Origin: Nomia melanderi
Taxonomy: Eukaryota > Arthropoda > Insecta > Hymenoptera > Halictidae
DNA length: 64,000 bases
Direction of reading: 5' to 3'
NCBI RefSeq assembly: GCF_051020985.1
Contig: NC_135003.1
Coordinates: 8,487,501-8,551,500, forward strand
Positions within the stretch are counted from its first letter, which is position 1, and each line of letters starts with the position of its first letter. Below are positions 44,101-58,208 of this stretch, piece after piece. A program made the translations under genes and the position numbers. The notes beneath the pieces are model-generated. The model did not search any database. It was not told the DNA's origin and saw only the letters and a list, made by a program, of their open reading frames with translations.

Positions 44101-46879
44101 CCTTTCAGTGCATTAATAGCCCCGGAGCTTTTTAATCATGCACCGGCGCACGATGCTTCATAATTGAATCGCCGAGGCAGCGTGGTATTTATTGCCGGAT
44201 ACATAGGCGGATTAGACGTTGCGGGTTTCGGTCGGAGCGAATAAGCTGATCTAATTGCTGGGATCTTGTTTTGTTCCACGCGCATTGAGATGTTTTAATG
44301 TTTGTTGCTTGTATATGAAGGGATGGATATGATTGTTTCAGTGGCGTTTCCTTTCGTATTGGAAACTCGTGATTTTGTAATTGTTCAACGATTTTGGTTC
44401 AACTTTCTTCCCTTTCGATCGTCTAAAATTTTGTGTAGGAAGGTTTTGTAGATCAGTCTGAGGTTTTTATCTTATTTAGGATTTAACAGAGTTCTTACTA
44501 GGTATAAATAGACAAAGATTTGTAATAACTAAACACTGCATATTTATAGAAATTCGTGTTTCTGTATAACCAGCTGTTGCTTCGATAATATTTGGAAACG
44601 TTCGCGTGTCCCAAGTTTCGAAAAGACTTTTCGAAATTGCCGATTACGTGTTGTTTGAGCATAGGAGAAGAAACAGAAGTTGCAGGGAAAATATTTTCGC
44701 GTAGCGCGTTTCGATGCAAGAGAAGCGGCTTACTTCTAGTCTCGAGTAAACCGGTTTACCCGCTACGCAGGCTATTTTGCGTGTTTAGAAGCCGCGCGGG
44801 AGCAGACGTCTATGAAAGTTAGTGACAAAAGTGAGGGGGGGGGGTGGATCGTGATCCGATAGAGAGGAAAGGAGAGGGAGAAAACCGCCTACTTGAGAAT
44901 TGGCACGAGACTGGCGCAAACACGTGCGTCCCATTTACCGGGATTCTATACTCGCGAGTGCGCGCAGCCCGCGTCAGCACGTCCGTGCGGTCGCGGCTGC
45001 TGCCTGGCCGTTAATACCCTCGATTAACCTCTCGTTGCTAACGAACTACGAGCGACGTTTAATTCGATCATCGGTTTTACGCCGGAAATTCGTTAAGCTG
45101 CGTGCGCGACGCGCAGAATGCACTTGGACCGCTCGGCAGTAGCTGGTTTCGAAAGGTAGCTGTGGGGTGGTCCTAATAGTGCCCAATTAAAGGATTGCGG
45201 ATATCCAAGCAAGCCAGGGGAATCGATTTTTCAAACATACGCTTATTAAATATATTGCTCTTGTATTCTGTAAAAGTTTGATTCAAGAGTTGGTAAAAAA
45301 TAGCGATTCCATATAAGTGCAAAGGAAATCGTTATGATCTTGAATAAGTGATTGTAGAATTTGTACCAAGAATATATTAGGGACCAATGAACCCATCTAG
45401 CTAAAATGTCGTAGTTCCTGTTTGAAAATAAGGAATTACGCGATTAAAAGTGAATTCTCGTAGCGAAGAATTTAAGAGAATTGATCGAAGCGTCTATTTC
45501 GTATGTGATTCGCCGTTGATTGTGATTTCACACGTGATTGATGATTATACAATAGTTCGTTTGATTGAATCTTGCATGAGAAATCTGTGCCTCACGTTCG
45601 CAGAGATTAGATCATTCGAGATGTCGCGTTTGCTCTTTGCCTGTGCGTTTAAGTGTTACGTCTACGATTCGGTCTTGATTTTTGCGAGAGTTTGCGTTAC
45701 GCGTTAGCTACCCTCGAACGTTGCTTAATTAGCTGAAAGGGGCCGTTATCGTTAGGATCGACGAACAGTTAGGTTGGCTTTCATCCCCTCGTTACAGGGT
45801 TTACCGTAATCGATGTTCAATATGTACACCGGCGTCCGCATTCCGGGAGCAACTTACAATTAACCTGTTATTGTAAATTATCATCTCATTACGAATATTC
45901 AGCGGCAATTCCGTGCGCAGATAGCCTACCCGCCAACACTGAACGCCAGATTAGTTTCCTTCCATGATCATGAATAACAATTACATTCGTTCCCATCAAG
46001 GAACTCAATAAATTCTTTTAATAATTTAACGCTGTCCTTGTAATGCAATATAACAACTATTTAATAAAAAAGAGTACTCGGCAGCATGTAAAAATCACAT
46101 TCAAACTGATCGTATAATGATGAAATAATATTTAACGACATTTAATAGGTGAGTGATAATCGAGAGATAGTTGAAAGGAGAATAATTGGAGCAACAAAAA
46201 TCCGCGAATCAGTTTTACGCGAAAGTAAAACACAGACAGCGATCATGGACGTTAAAATCGTGTTCAACCAATAGAGGGACGAGAGCGAGAGAGAAGAGGA
46301 TGGGGTGGAAAAAAAATTCGTCGTATAAAACAATTCGTCTTCTTTATCGTTCGGTGTTATGGTAAAACAGGAACGAAAGAGTCCCGGGCCGGCGAACGAG
46401 GCCAGGAAAAAGCTCATAGTCAATTACGCGTTTCGGTCAGTCGGCCCGGACAGATGTGGAGCGGCCATCACCGGTTTTACGTGCAGTCCGGCCCTCTCGT
46501 TATTACTTATTCGATAGATTTACGAGCTCACCGGCCGTTTCGTCACGATCGACCGACATAAATACACACCGGGTCGAGGCACCGGCCAGTTCGTTTCCAC
46601 GGCGTGCCCCGCCCCCGAAACTCGATAAATTATTTCACGCTGGGGCCATATTATATTCGCGGTCCGTATCCGCGGTCGATATATAAACGGTAAAAAAGAG
46701 GATGTGAAAACGACGCGCCGCTTCGTAATTTGCTTCAATATGAAATTACTTTGTTCGTAGACGTGTATCTTTTCACATCCATTCTCTGAGGATCGGTTCT
46801 TTACTAAATTTTTGTAAAAATATTTCATACTCGAGATCACGTAGAATTCAAGGACTACAGGAAGTATTCGGTCGTTTAA
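38188..46879. other. Non-coding host DNA
   Basis: No supportable gene. G10 homopolymers lie at 40072-40081 and 44835-44844, and a GC-rich 14-bp palindrome (GAGCGCGCGCGCTC) sits near 41069. TCGACGGTGACG recurs about 52 bp apart near 41455 and 41507. Open frames at 40144-40539 (+) and 41831-42214 (-) have no recognisable domain. Confidence 0.5.
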
Positions 46880-47300
46880 AATCGTCGAAGAAATTATTGA
46901 AAGATCTTCGAGATTGTTTGACAATTTCTACAAGATTTCTAGAAGATTTTTAGAATTCTGTAGGGAATCCGGACAATCTTGGGAAGGACTGCCGAGAATC
47001 AGTTAATAAGAGTTCAGAGTCATTTGCGGAAGTTCTCCAAGGGTTGTTAAATTCGTTGTAAAAGTTTCTTTCGACCAAAGTTCTTGCGAAACATTAGTGA
47101 AGTTCTAGTGAAAGTTCTCCAAGGATCGCTGATTCCTTTATAAAAATCCTTCAAAGATTATTGTATCCTGTGTAGAAGTCCTAGGATTAGTGAAGTTTTC
47201 CTCGAGTCTCTCGAATCGTCAGTACAGTCTCGGAGACCTCAAAGGATCGACGAAACCTTTGAGAAGCTCTCCAAAGGATCCATGCAGCTTATATAAACGC
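46880..47300. repeat. Decayed minisatellite, unit about 36 bp
   Basis: Imperfect recurrence of a motif resembling GAAGTTCTCCAAGGAT followed by CCTTTATAAAA-like sequence. The clearest copies are AGTTCTCCAAGG near 47032 and 47113 and AGCTCTCCAAAGG near 47265, with weaker intervening copies such as GAAGTCCTAGGAT near 47176. Copies are heavily diverged and the outer limits are uncertain; traces may reach 47440. Confidence 0.6.
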
Positions 47301-50300
47301 GTTCATCTATGCAGCGCCAAAGTCCTTTGAAACCATTCAACAATCACCAAGATCCGTGTTGGTAACTTACATGAATTCCCAAGGTCTGTGTAAATGCCCT
47401 TTAGGTATCGACAAAGCCCTTGAGTTTGTTTCTGAGGGACTTTTACTACCCTACCAGGACGATCGAAGGGGGCCAAGGATACAGAAGTGGCCGGAATGAC
47501 TCTAGGGACTTTCTAGAAGGAAACTCTATTAAGTCCGAGTGTTCAATATAAAATACCAATGTTAGACCTTGTTAACTACATTTATATGATCTAAGGGATC
47601 ACAAACGGGCATTTAAAATTGTTGACTCTCGAGATCCATAAGAACTTTTTCTCATTTTTACTTGTATAATGCATAATCACTAAAAGTCCAAATTAAGACA
47701 AATGAGTATCTGAGATGAGATCTTCGATATTTTGCCTTTGTTTTGGCAGATACCAAAGATTGCCGAAAAATTTCAAGAAAGCAAAGCCACTGCAGGATTC
47801 AAATAGTGCAAAACTGTAATTTCTGTCATAATGAAAACATTCATACGGCGTCCGTGTTCACGGGAAAAGAAAAGGAAAAAGGAGAAAGAGAACCGAAGGG
47901 CCGTCAACGTTCTAATTGATCGTTCCGGTCGGCGATCTCGTGCGTGCGCGCAGTCTTCATGAATTCGAACGGACGCGATTCTATTTGCGTGTACCGTCAG
48001 AGGTCCTCGGCGCCCACTAAATTCGTGGTTAATTATGTACGCGGCCGGCGCCAGAAATTCGATACGCACGCGACCGTGAGCGCGACGAATAATTTCATCG
48101 CTGCCGGGTTCCCTACCGCCGTGAATTTTCATCCTCCTTTTCGCTTCTATTCACTGTTTTGCCGAGATTCCGGATTTAAAGGGTTTTTCAGTTTTATCAG
48201 CGGTTTTTCAGGGCATTCCTTAAATTATCCGCTGGCAGAATGAAAAATAATGATGAAACGCAACTTTCCTCCTTTTACTCCGCGCAATGTTCGGACTTCC
48301 AGCTATTACTTCATTGATATAAAAAGTAGGAAATATTTTAAAACGAACGATCTTATCGGCTTAAATTCTACCTGTAGTAATGATCAAAGTTATATCCAGA
48401 AAAAAATCACACAGATGGTTTACCATATAATTTCTAACAGCTGTAATTAAAGTTGGGACCTCCTTTAATTCTTAGACTTTTTATGAGCTATTTAACGAGA
48501 ATACTATAGACATTATAAAGACGAGACGTAGAGAAGAAGAAAAATTCTATGTTTACCTTCGAAACGGAACCGTCCCGTAACATGCCGAATGCCGTACGAT
48601 TTCATAGAATTGAATTGCATTATTATTATTGCATGTTCATCTAGTTGAACGTTACATTAAATAGCATTATTTAAAATATAGAAACGTTTTCAAATAATCA
48701 TCGTATAATTGAGAGAACTATAGTAATACGATTTAGTTTGGAGTCATCGGTGACCCCCATAGCATTCAACATGTTAAATCAAAAACACTGTTTTCTCGGC
48801 ACGATGTAAACGCGTCACGTGGCTGCTGGCTGCTCGACCCAGCGCGCGGATTGTTTAACAGACGCGGCTGCGATATCAAGCCGACGGTTAAAATCTCGAT
48901 TACAGCATTTTCGTCGATAGTGTCGGGACAGCTTTGACAACGGACACTCAAAACTTGTGTGACTCCCGATCGCGCCGTCGGCGGGCTGGCGTCATAGAAA
49001 ATTGATGGCCGCGATCGCGTGCCGACCGCGTGTTGCGGATGATTGTCGATCGCCATCAGGTCGAACGGAAAATTACACCGTGCTCGGAAAAGCAATCGTC
49101 CAGCGTCGGAATTGCAACAATTCGGCAGAATCGGGATCGTGCTTCCGGAAAATTGGTAAACATGGGCCGCGTTACCGGTATTAACCGGGCATGCCATGGT
49201 CGCGGCGCGGCGATGTTTGCTGCGTTCCAACGATCGTCGATCATTCGAACGATGAAAATCACGGATTGATGAAGTACAAACGCCGCCACACGCGGACGCG
49301 CGTCCAGTAAACCGGTCCTTCCGAGTTTTCACGCGAAATCGTTCCGCGAGACGCAATATTTGTCAATAAGTCCTGTGAGTGACGTAAAACAAATTAATAC
49401 TCGCCGGGCGACGCGTCGTTCAATCGAATACAAAAGCGGCAACGCGGTCGTGCTCGAATTATCGAACGGATATCGACGCGCGCCCGGCCCAATATGACGC
49501 GTAATCGAATTCCAACAAAACGTCGCCCGTCCCGGACGCATGAATTCCACCTTTAAAATTCATTTACGGTCTCGACGAGAGATAATCACAATAATTTCTT
49601 TTAATTTCATGCAAATTTTATGAAGGCCGATTCGTGAAATCGAGATCTCGACGATCCGTGTTTCATGATTTAATAATTCGATTCTTCGAACTGTATGAAT
49701 TGGAGTGTAATAGAATAAAATGTTCTTAAGTTCGAAAGGTAATCGAATTAGAAAAGTTCGTTTCACGTTTAAAGCAACAGTGTTATTAATATTCTCTAAA
49801 ACCAGTTGATCGTTCAATGAACGAACGCAGAGTCAACTGTCGGATTGCTTCGAAAGTAATCACAGTTCTGTTACACCTGAAGAAACATCTCATTGTATTG
49901 GTACCCCGATGAACAAGCTTTGGTAGGAGGCGAATTGAATCATCAATGACCTCCGAGCTGACAACTTCGAAGTAAACACAGTATTCTTCGTCAGAACGAT
50001 TCATTAAAAAAACTAAGAACACGCCTAAAAGGACCAAGAAGTTCGCGAAAGTTTCCCTGGCGAGTGGCTCGCGACGAATAGCGAAGTTTGAAAATGCAAC
50101 GACCAGCTGCTCTCCCTTTTCCATCCCCGTTTCTCCCTCATCCTCTTGGGCCATTCCTCCTCGCGGGGTAAAATAAGACGGCGAATCGTCCGGCAACGCC
50201 GGGGTAGCTTACCCAGTTTCCTCGAACGATCCTCGATGCGAACTTCATTAAAGATTGCTACGGAAGTTGGATCTCTTAAACTTCTATTCATATAGATTTA

Positions 50301-52690
50301 AAGCTCGTCCTGGGATTCGCTGTGCAAACATTTGCCTCGTTTTCGAAATGCACGATCCCCGAGCTGCTCTTAGTCACCGATTCCAATAAAATTTCATTTC
50401 CGTGAGAAAGTTATCCCCGTAACCGAGATGGTAATATACAGCGAGGAGTTAGCAAGTAAAGAGATTACAGCCGAGTAACCGCGAGATCGTCACAGTTTCC
50501 GTGAAACTTGTTTTTCGCCGATTTTTCTGCCTTGAATGTTGACGCCGGGAAACTCGCTGTGAACAGAGAAAATGAAGGTGATTTTCCTGCGGGAAGATAT
50601 TCATTAAAATATTAATATTAGTAAGTATTTAATATGGAAAGAAATTGTGTATTTATATCTACACAGATAATATATGATTATTATAAACATAAAATAGAAT
50701 TATTCTGAAATTAGTATGATTTGCATGTATTAAATTCTGTTAAAAATATTCTGTATCGATCCGATTCGACAGCGCGAAACAACGAGGTAAACAATTCGCA
50801 ATCTTCCATTCCCTCATCCGAAAAACTCATTAAGAAGTATCTTTGGAAACTCGGTCAAGTTTGCAGGTGCACCCGGCGGCTAGCAAATAAACACGAAACA
50901 CGTCGCGACCAAGCTTCGCGGCTCTTCCCCTCCGCGTCATTAATTTCTTGCAGCGCCGTGGACGCTCCATCTTCCAAATCGTGGACTCGAAACGGGGTCA
51001 ACATAGTGTTCCGTGGTAAATCAATCATTCTGTTTTTGCATATTATCGTCCTTCAAAGTTGCCGTAAAAGGCTCGTAAAACAACGTTTCCCGCTCTAGAA
51101 CCGTCGACCCATTCCTTTCTGTTTGTGGAACGGCTTTTCCGATTCCGCGGAATTGACCATCTCTAGCCGGGAGTGACGGAAAAGTAGTTCGAAGTTGCAC
51201 CGTATCCCTTTCACTGCAACTGATTTTAATGCACCGAAACTTTTGGCGAGTATTAAATGTTGTAGATGTATAAAGTATAAGAAGTAACGTTTGCGTTAAG
51301 CATAGGTTTTCAGTGAATTCATGTTTTTCATTGGATTTCAAACGTAAAAGTAATCATCTTGCGAGCGATATCGGTTGAGTAACTATAAATGTCAACGAAA
51401 GGATTAACATTCAGGAGAATGTGTAGGAGAAAGGTCAAAAGAAAAAGTTGGAACGGCTCGATAGTTTCGGTCCTGATTTTCTAATTCCGGCAATTTCAAT
51501 CATGCTCTCTCTCCGTCTTGAAGCATTGCATTCTTCCGCAGCACCGCCGCCGCAGACGACGCAGCAACCCGCCAGTTTCTTTGACTTGCGAATTATTAAA
51601 CCGACTGCGACGTCGGCCGACGTCGGTGCGCTGCTTAAAGATGCATAACGACCGCTCTGCCTGGGAAGAATTGGAAGGGAGCGGCAGCGCGAGGAAATTC
51701 GAGGGAATTTCCGAGCGGCCGGATTTCATCCCCGATATGTTCTTTGTACTCGAAATCGGCCATTGTTCTCTTCGCCTTGCGCGACGTAAACGCGGAATTG
51801 AACGAGAAGGGCTCGGAAGGGATAATCGAGATGGGAGTTTGGTGAACAATTCAATTTTGGCTTGACTCTATCCCCGTGTGCTACATTGTTAACAAATTAT
51901 TGTGTTTGAAATGTTGTGAATGAATGGTGACAACTATTAACAGTATGTAGAATTCAGGTTTCACAATTATTTTTTGGTATGTTGATTTTCATCGATGTGA
52001 TGATATTTAATTAAATTTATGTACACGGTATTCGTTCATCATCTATCTCTGTAGAAACAGAACAAAGTACAACAGTTTCTCACTTGATTCCATTTTGTTT
52101 TACTTATCAACGACTAGCGTTGCGAGATTCACTTGAAAACAGTAATCTGAAACTGAAAGGACGTTATTGTAACATAACGTTCCCGTTTGAATGCAATTTT
52201 CCCTGCAGTTTCGAAGGAAGCTTACTCGGGACGCATTGTCACGTCAATCCGGAAAGCGTCAAAGTGTCTGTAAATCCGGAAACGCTGGAATGTTTTGAGC
52301 ATCCAGTCCAGTAAGAAAAAGAATTACGTCGAACGTAGTAACGGAACGTTACGATGAAAAGGAATCGCAGTTGGAAATTTTCTTTATCGCCGCGATCCGA
52401 ATGAAATCGAAATAAACCGTTTTATTGAAATTCCACCTTCGTTCGAGACAGTTAAATGCGGGGAACCGCGCTCCCGGTTGATTTTTCACGCTTCCGGCAC
52501 CTCCGTTCCGTTTCGTGGTTCTTACGCGCGATCTTGAACAAACTTTCGTCTCCGCTTACCCCTTTGTAACCCCGTCCCCGCACCCTTTTGTCGTTGTCGA
52601 CCTTCCGTCTAGCCTGTTATCGAACAGCACGAACTTCTCGACGAACTTTATAACCGGGGTCATTCTGGATAACGAATTTCCATGGTTACC
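47301..52690. other. Non-coding host DNA
   Basis: No supportable gene. The minus-strand frame of 196 codons ending at 48766 begins at TTG, and its translation has no recognisable domain. The frame at 52084-52314 (+) is Cys-rich, but it also lacks a credible start and any family resemblance. Confidence 0.5.
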
Positions 52691-52744
52691 ACCCTCTCTC
52701 ATTCTCTCTCCCTCTCTCTCTCTTCCTCTTCTCTTTTTATTCCC
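52691..52744. repeat. Polypyrimidine (CT-rich) tract
   Basis: A C+T run of more than 50 bases including CTCTCTCTCTCTTCC, with a single A interruption near 52701. The overlapping + strand frame is Ser/Leu/Pro low complexity as a result. Confidence 0.75.
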
Positions 52745-55218
52745 CATTTGCCCCCACCCTTTGTTCGTTCTGCCTTTCCGTTTCTGGAATCTTTATGATT
52801 CCATTTCTAGCGGAGCGGTAATCGAGCAACGAATTTCTCCGATTTGGTTCTCGCGTTTAAAAGGCTCGTTCCGATGCAGCGTCCCTTCCCTCCAACTACC
52901 GTGGTACCGTCTGTCCACCCGAGAACATTGAACGAAGCACAAAAAAACGAAGAGTGAGGGGATGGGGTAGGTAAAAAGAAGAAGGATCAGTCGCATTAAA
53001 TCCACGAATTGCAATTTGTTCTGTGTTACGATGAATTCGTGCGGCCAGTCCTCAAATTTATTATTCATCCGTAATGGCTTATTATTTAAGACGCAGATAT
53101 TGCGGGCCGAGGCTCGAGACCCCGGCAAACCGATTATGAAATCTCAATCGGTCGATTTAAATCCGTCGGCCAATTAATTCTTCGATTTTCTTCTTGCGTC
53201 GGCCGACTCGGCGGCGTCGTTTCCTTTTCACTCGTCCCATCAATAATTATAATCGAGTTCGAAAGTTTTGCCGATGGGAGCGTGGGTGGAGTCGGAGGAG
53301 ACGAGGAGGATACCGGAAGCGGGGGTTGCCAGCGATTCTTCGGACTGGTGTCTGGCATCGAGCCGATTACCACGGCAATTCCTTGCAGATTTAGTTTCCT
53401 AAGGGCTTAATTACGTATCGGTAAGCCGATCGTCGGGCTAACGATGTTTACCGGCTTTCATTGAACTTCGAAACTGCAAGCTCGCCAGCCCGGAAGTCGA
53501 GGATCGGGCGCAGCATCGCGGAAACGCTCTTTAACGGGTTACAGTTCCGATTCACGGGCGGCGCGATCTCCGCGCCCCGTGCCGCGCCACACCAGTTTCC
53601 TGCGGGCCGCATTCGCCGTCCCTTCAGCCTCTTGACTTGTTGTTCCGTTTGTTTTCCTACCTCCTTTCATATTTCTCGCTTTCACCATGAATCTTCCGCT
53701 TCCGTCCCGGCCTGTCACCGTGAAAGCACGTCGAGCGTGATTTAAATCGCTTTTAACCCCCGTCACTGGTACACGCCACGGACGCTGCTTGACGTTCTTA
53801 CCCGAGGCTAACAGTTTTTACGTTTAATCGGCGGTAGCGGGTCCGAGTCGATCTCGTTGCTTCGTTTTGTATTGAATATTGGCTTTTTTAGTGGAGGATT
53901 GGCTGCTTCTAAACTGCGAAACTTTGAAGGACATTAAGAGAATTTTGTCAAGCACAGTTGCTATCGATGTTATATCTATTCAAGTGGGTGTTCATTTTTG
54001 AGTTTCGATTGCTCCGAAGTTTGGATAACACAACTGTTCAACAAAACTGATCGTTATGATTACTTCAATATGATTCCAAAGAACGACTAGAAAAGTAGCC
54101 TTTAAGAACTGTTTAAATATAACCCTCCGGCAAGGAAACACAACTCCACACAAAAGGTACGCTACTTCAATACCCAAAGACCGTTTATTAAAAATATTAG
54201 TTTATTCTTTTATCTGAAGTCTCAAGTCAGCAAAGCCGAAGTCCATGGATTCAAGGGACCGACGTCCCTGGTTGTCAACCCCAGTTTTACCCCTCGGTGT
54301 TTCGACAAGGACAAGTAGGGAAACCGTTCCGCGGTTATGCGTGGACCTGATGTTTAATATTTAAACGCCGTGGGACGCCGTTCTAAATATTTAGACTTCC
54401 GGCCTCCCTTTCTCGCGGGGGCGAGCTGACATTTCGGGTTCAGCGTCGTTTTTCTTCTCCCTCCCCTCCTCTTTCTGCCATCGTCCACTGTCCCACCCTT
54501 TGCGTCCTCGCGACAGTACCGTTTGTGGTTCGTAATGAAATTGCCAGGTAGAAGAGTCCCTCTTCTCTGCTGTTACGTGTCTACCGGCTCCTCTTCCTCC
54601 GTCTTTTACCGTCTTCCTCCATCCCCGCGCGGCGCCTGTTTATTTTTACGCCGGGCTGGCACCCGCCTTAACGCCGGTTCCTCTTTTGTCCGTTCAGAAA
54701 TCTTGTGGAAGGCGCCGCGGCTGCTCCACCTTGCAATATCCTGGCCGCGGGGACCGTGTTCCCAGCGGCAGCGCGGCACCGCGCGAAATTTGCATGCGCC
54801 GCGAGTCGCCGAATCCGCGTTCAGCCCTTTATGAAACGCGGCGGCGCGACGCTTTTTTACCCGGCCACGCCATATAATGAATATCGTTCTTTCGCGTTAT
54901 CCAGATTACGCCGCGTTCCTGGCATTCTCGAGGTGTTGGCTTGCGGTCTCTCCGCAGACCAGAATTTCCTTGCCACTCGGGGGATCTAGATTTTCAGCGT
55001 CGGTGATCTGTGGTCCCGGGATTTTGTATTTACTACACGTTGGCCTCCGAGATTCTCGATGCGTCGTGCTTCTGCAGGAAATTCTCCGAGATTGTGCGAT
55101 TTCGATCGTCGAAGTTGTTTTGGATAATTTAGTTTCTCGAATTTGCTTTTGTAATTATTTTTTTTATGGGTTAATTCAGGTGTGTTGGTATTTGTCGATA
55201 TTTAATGCAGGTAGCGCT
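52745..55218. other. Non-coding host DNA
   Basis: No supportable gene. A short inverted repeat (AGGGAC / GTCCCT, 54254-54269) is the only local structure noted. Three overlapping frames at 54523-54989 lie in CpG-rich sequence open in several phases. Confidence 0.5.
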
Positions 55219-55412
55219 GTCCATTGTCATCCAGCGACATCCATTCACATTCATTGATGTCTGTTCGTATCCATTAACATCCATTCGTATCCATTGTTAT
55301 TTATTCATATGCGCTGACATCCGTTAACACCTATTCATGTTCAGTGGTGTTCGAAGACGGTGTTTGATGACGGTGTCTATTGATATTTCGGTGTCTATTG
55401 ACACCCGTTCTG
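55219..55412. repeat. Decayed short-unit repeat (ATCCATT-type and GACGGTGT-type)
   Basis: From 55219 to about 55345 the sequence repeats variants of ATCCATTCGT/ATCCATTAAC at roughly 9-20 bp spacing. It then passes into GACGGTGT and GGTGTCTATTGA repeats to about 55412. Copies are diverged. Confidence 0.7.
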
Positions 55413-58126
55413 TCGTCTACATCAATGCTGCTCTGAGGCCCTTTATACCTTGGTTTCATGCTTTGAACACTGCTCATTGTTCATAATGGAGAACGACAAT
55501 GATTGTAGGAGATTTATTATAACCATCGGAATATGCAGATTTTGCTTCTAATTCAAATATCAATTAACAATATTATAGATACCTATGATTTTATTATCAA
55601 CGGAAGCTTAGTAAACGAAACTCAATATACCCTTCATTGAACTTTAAAGATTTTGTTTACCTCATCTTCAAGATCACCAATTTTCATCGCAACTTTCGTC
55701 AACGCGCAAGTGATCTCATCGAAATTCTGTCCTTCAAAGTTCCAGTCCCAAACATTCGTCTCTCCTCACATTGTTTCGCGTCAGCAAAAACGAGCTTTAG
55801 GATCGTGATCCAGGTTTAAATTCGCCGGTCAGCATCTCCGATCGACTTGCGTTCTAAACGATCCCACAGCCATAATTGATGGCAAATTACAAGTGTCGCC
55901 GTAACCCAGGCAGAAGTTACTAGATGGAGGCCGGGGACGTTACCGAATCGCATCGCAATACAATGAGATCCGATGCTGAGCGCGCTGCGGGAAGATTAGG
56001 GCCGTCGCTCGGCAGAGGCAGGAGGAAGAAGCGATTCAGGACCCTTGTATATTCCGCGGAGATTATCGTGCATAGATTAGGGACGATTACATTGTTCCCA
56101 AAACGGCGAGGTGGCGCCTCGGTGTCCCGGGAATTCCGTTCGTGGAAACGAACTTCGGCGTGGAATATGCCTGAAATCTCTAACAGCGGCTGTCGTTCTT
56201 AATTTGCTAGATGGGATTTAATCTACTCGACCTGCATTTACAATATTTCTCAATTCCTTCAAAACACTTCGCGCTCTTGGGAGGATGCGTTACAAAAGAA
56301 ACATTGAATTTCTCATTTAACCAAATTCTTTCATACTTCAATTTTCGAAATATAGGTTAAACATTACTCCAAAAGATCCGAAACAGTTCTATTACACAAA
56401 TTGTGTTACCATCTTCTAAAAATTGATCAACCTTATTGAACCATCATTAGTTCAGTTTCATCCTCAGAAGCGTCTCAGTTTCGACAAGAAAACTAATCAG
56501 TTCACGATGGACAGGTAATCGAGTTGAAGTTTCTCGTGAAATATGTGTGAAGTATCGCGACTGCGTTCATTACCGTTCCTAGAGCGGCTTTGTGGTCCGT
56601 ATTCGATATTCAAGGGAGCGTTTCGCATCGGTCCTCGTCGAACAGAGGAGAATCAAACGTAGTCCGCCCCGTGGCCAGCTCCGTAATGCTCTGCTTTACA
56701 TAATTACAGCCCGATTCTGAAATATGTAAATGCGACGAGTCGTTATCGCGCGGTGTCGCGATGAATGCGGCCGCGGCCCGCGGACGGGTTACAGGGCCGC
56801 TTGCACAACATTACACGGCCGCTCCGCGGTTGAATCCGAAACGCTATTTAATATTTAGCAGCCCATTATGAATCAATCCGTCGCCGGGGATTCACCGCGT
56901 AATCCTGTATTCTATCTGGCGGATATACACCGTGATACGCAGCTTGATTAGCGCCGATTACGACGTTCGCCGGCGTTACTTCGGATCGCTCGCCGGCATT
57001 CCTGCGCGGAATTCCTTTCGACCCTCAATTTCGAACAGCTGGATCGCCTCGCGAATACCGAACCCGCTTCTTCGTTCCTCGAACCGATGAAAGTTACGAC
57101 GTCTGTTTTCTTTTCGCCCCCCTTATGTCATCGATTCCTGCGGAATTTCTGTCGTTAACTCCGCGGAATCACTGGAATGCGGATCTTTATGTAAATTGAT
57201 ACCCTTGTAGATTCTTCTGTTGCAACTGAAATTAGTATCGAAATGTTCGTGTTCTTCGTGGAGGATTTTACGCAGTTTCAAATTTCTACGAAAAACTGAT
57301 CAAAGCGCCGTTAAAATGTTCGTTTACGCTGATTGTCCAGTATTTCCCGGATTAACTATTCGTTGCGAAACCATTCGACTGTTCGCCTGGGGCGCAACGA
57401 ACGAAAATGGAAAACACAGTCGGAGCTTTGAATTAAATGTAGCAGCGTGTAATTCAATTATTGGATACATCGCGCGCTCAGTTTACTAATATATAATAAA
57501 TTCACAAAGGAACGGGCATCATCAGTTTATACGTTTCTACAGCTCCACGCGAATATCAGAAAATCTCGATTTCCTTTTACATGCGTTTAATTCGCGATCA
57601 CATACACCGTTCCGTATGAAAGTCGAATTAAAAAATCCCGAAATCCATTTCAAACGCATCGATCCCTCTATACAGCGGAATATTCGGTTCGCCTGCACAT
57701 TAATGCACATCACTACAATCCCGTCGTTCCAAAGGAATTCGAGAACGGTTTGCTTAATTCGATGGCACGACAATAGGGAAGGAAACACGATCATCGAGAG
57801 CAGGAACCGTATCGGTGGCTCCCACGGAAGAGCGGAATCGGTCTCGGTAACGGTAAAAGGGAAATCTGATCGATAGACGATGCATAAAGGATTACAGGAC
57901 GATAAACGCTAATTAAGTCGTCGGGAGTACGACGGCGGAACATCTGGTCGCAGTCGATCGGTGGAACGATCAATCGTAAGCGGCGCGGGGAGGAGGCACC
58001 GGCCGGACGTGAGTCACGATCGATGTGGAAAGCTCGCTCGCTTACTCGCTTTCGGCTCTCTCGAAGGTCTCGAGCGAGACGATAATAATTCCGCCGTCAC
58101 GTTTCCTCGTGTCACGAGCGAACGAA
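55413..58126. other. Non-coding host DNA
   Basis: No supportable gene or RNA. AT-rich near 55480-55630 and 56200-56480, CpG-rich near 55900-56200 and 56560-57130. Confidence 0.5.
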
Positions 58127-58157
58127 CCAGCCAGCTAGTCAGCCAGCCAGCCAGCCA

Positions 58158-58208
<51 letters not shown>
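58127..58208. repeat. CCAG tetranucleotide microsatellite
   Basis: About 20 units of CCAG over 82 bp, with CTAG (58135) and TCAG (58139 and near 58163) interruptions. Open frames across it on both strands translate as simple Gln-Pro-Ala-Ser or Gly-Trp-Leu-Ala repeats and are not genes. Confidence 0.97.

Noticed and set aside
48766..49356. 196-codon minus-strand open frame
   Set aside because: Opens at TTG, has no recognisable domain, and overlaps frames of similar quality on the + strand (49002-49269).
52084..52314. Cys-rich + strand frame suspected to be a small secreted protein or an exon
   Set aside because: No signal peptide, no cysteine pattern of a known family, and the start codon of the frame is not credible.
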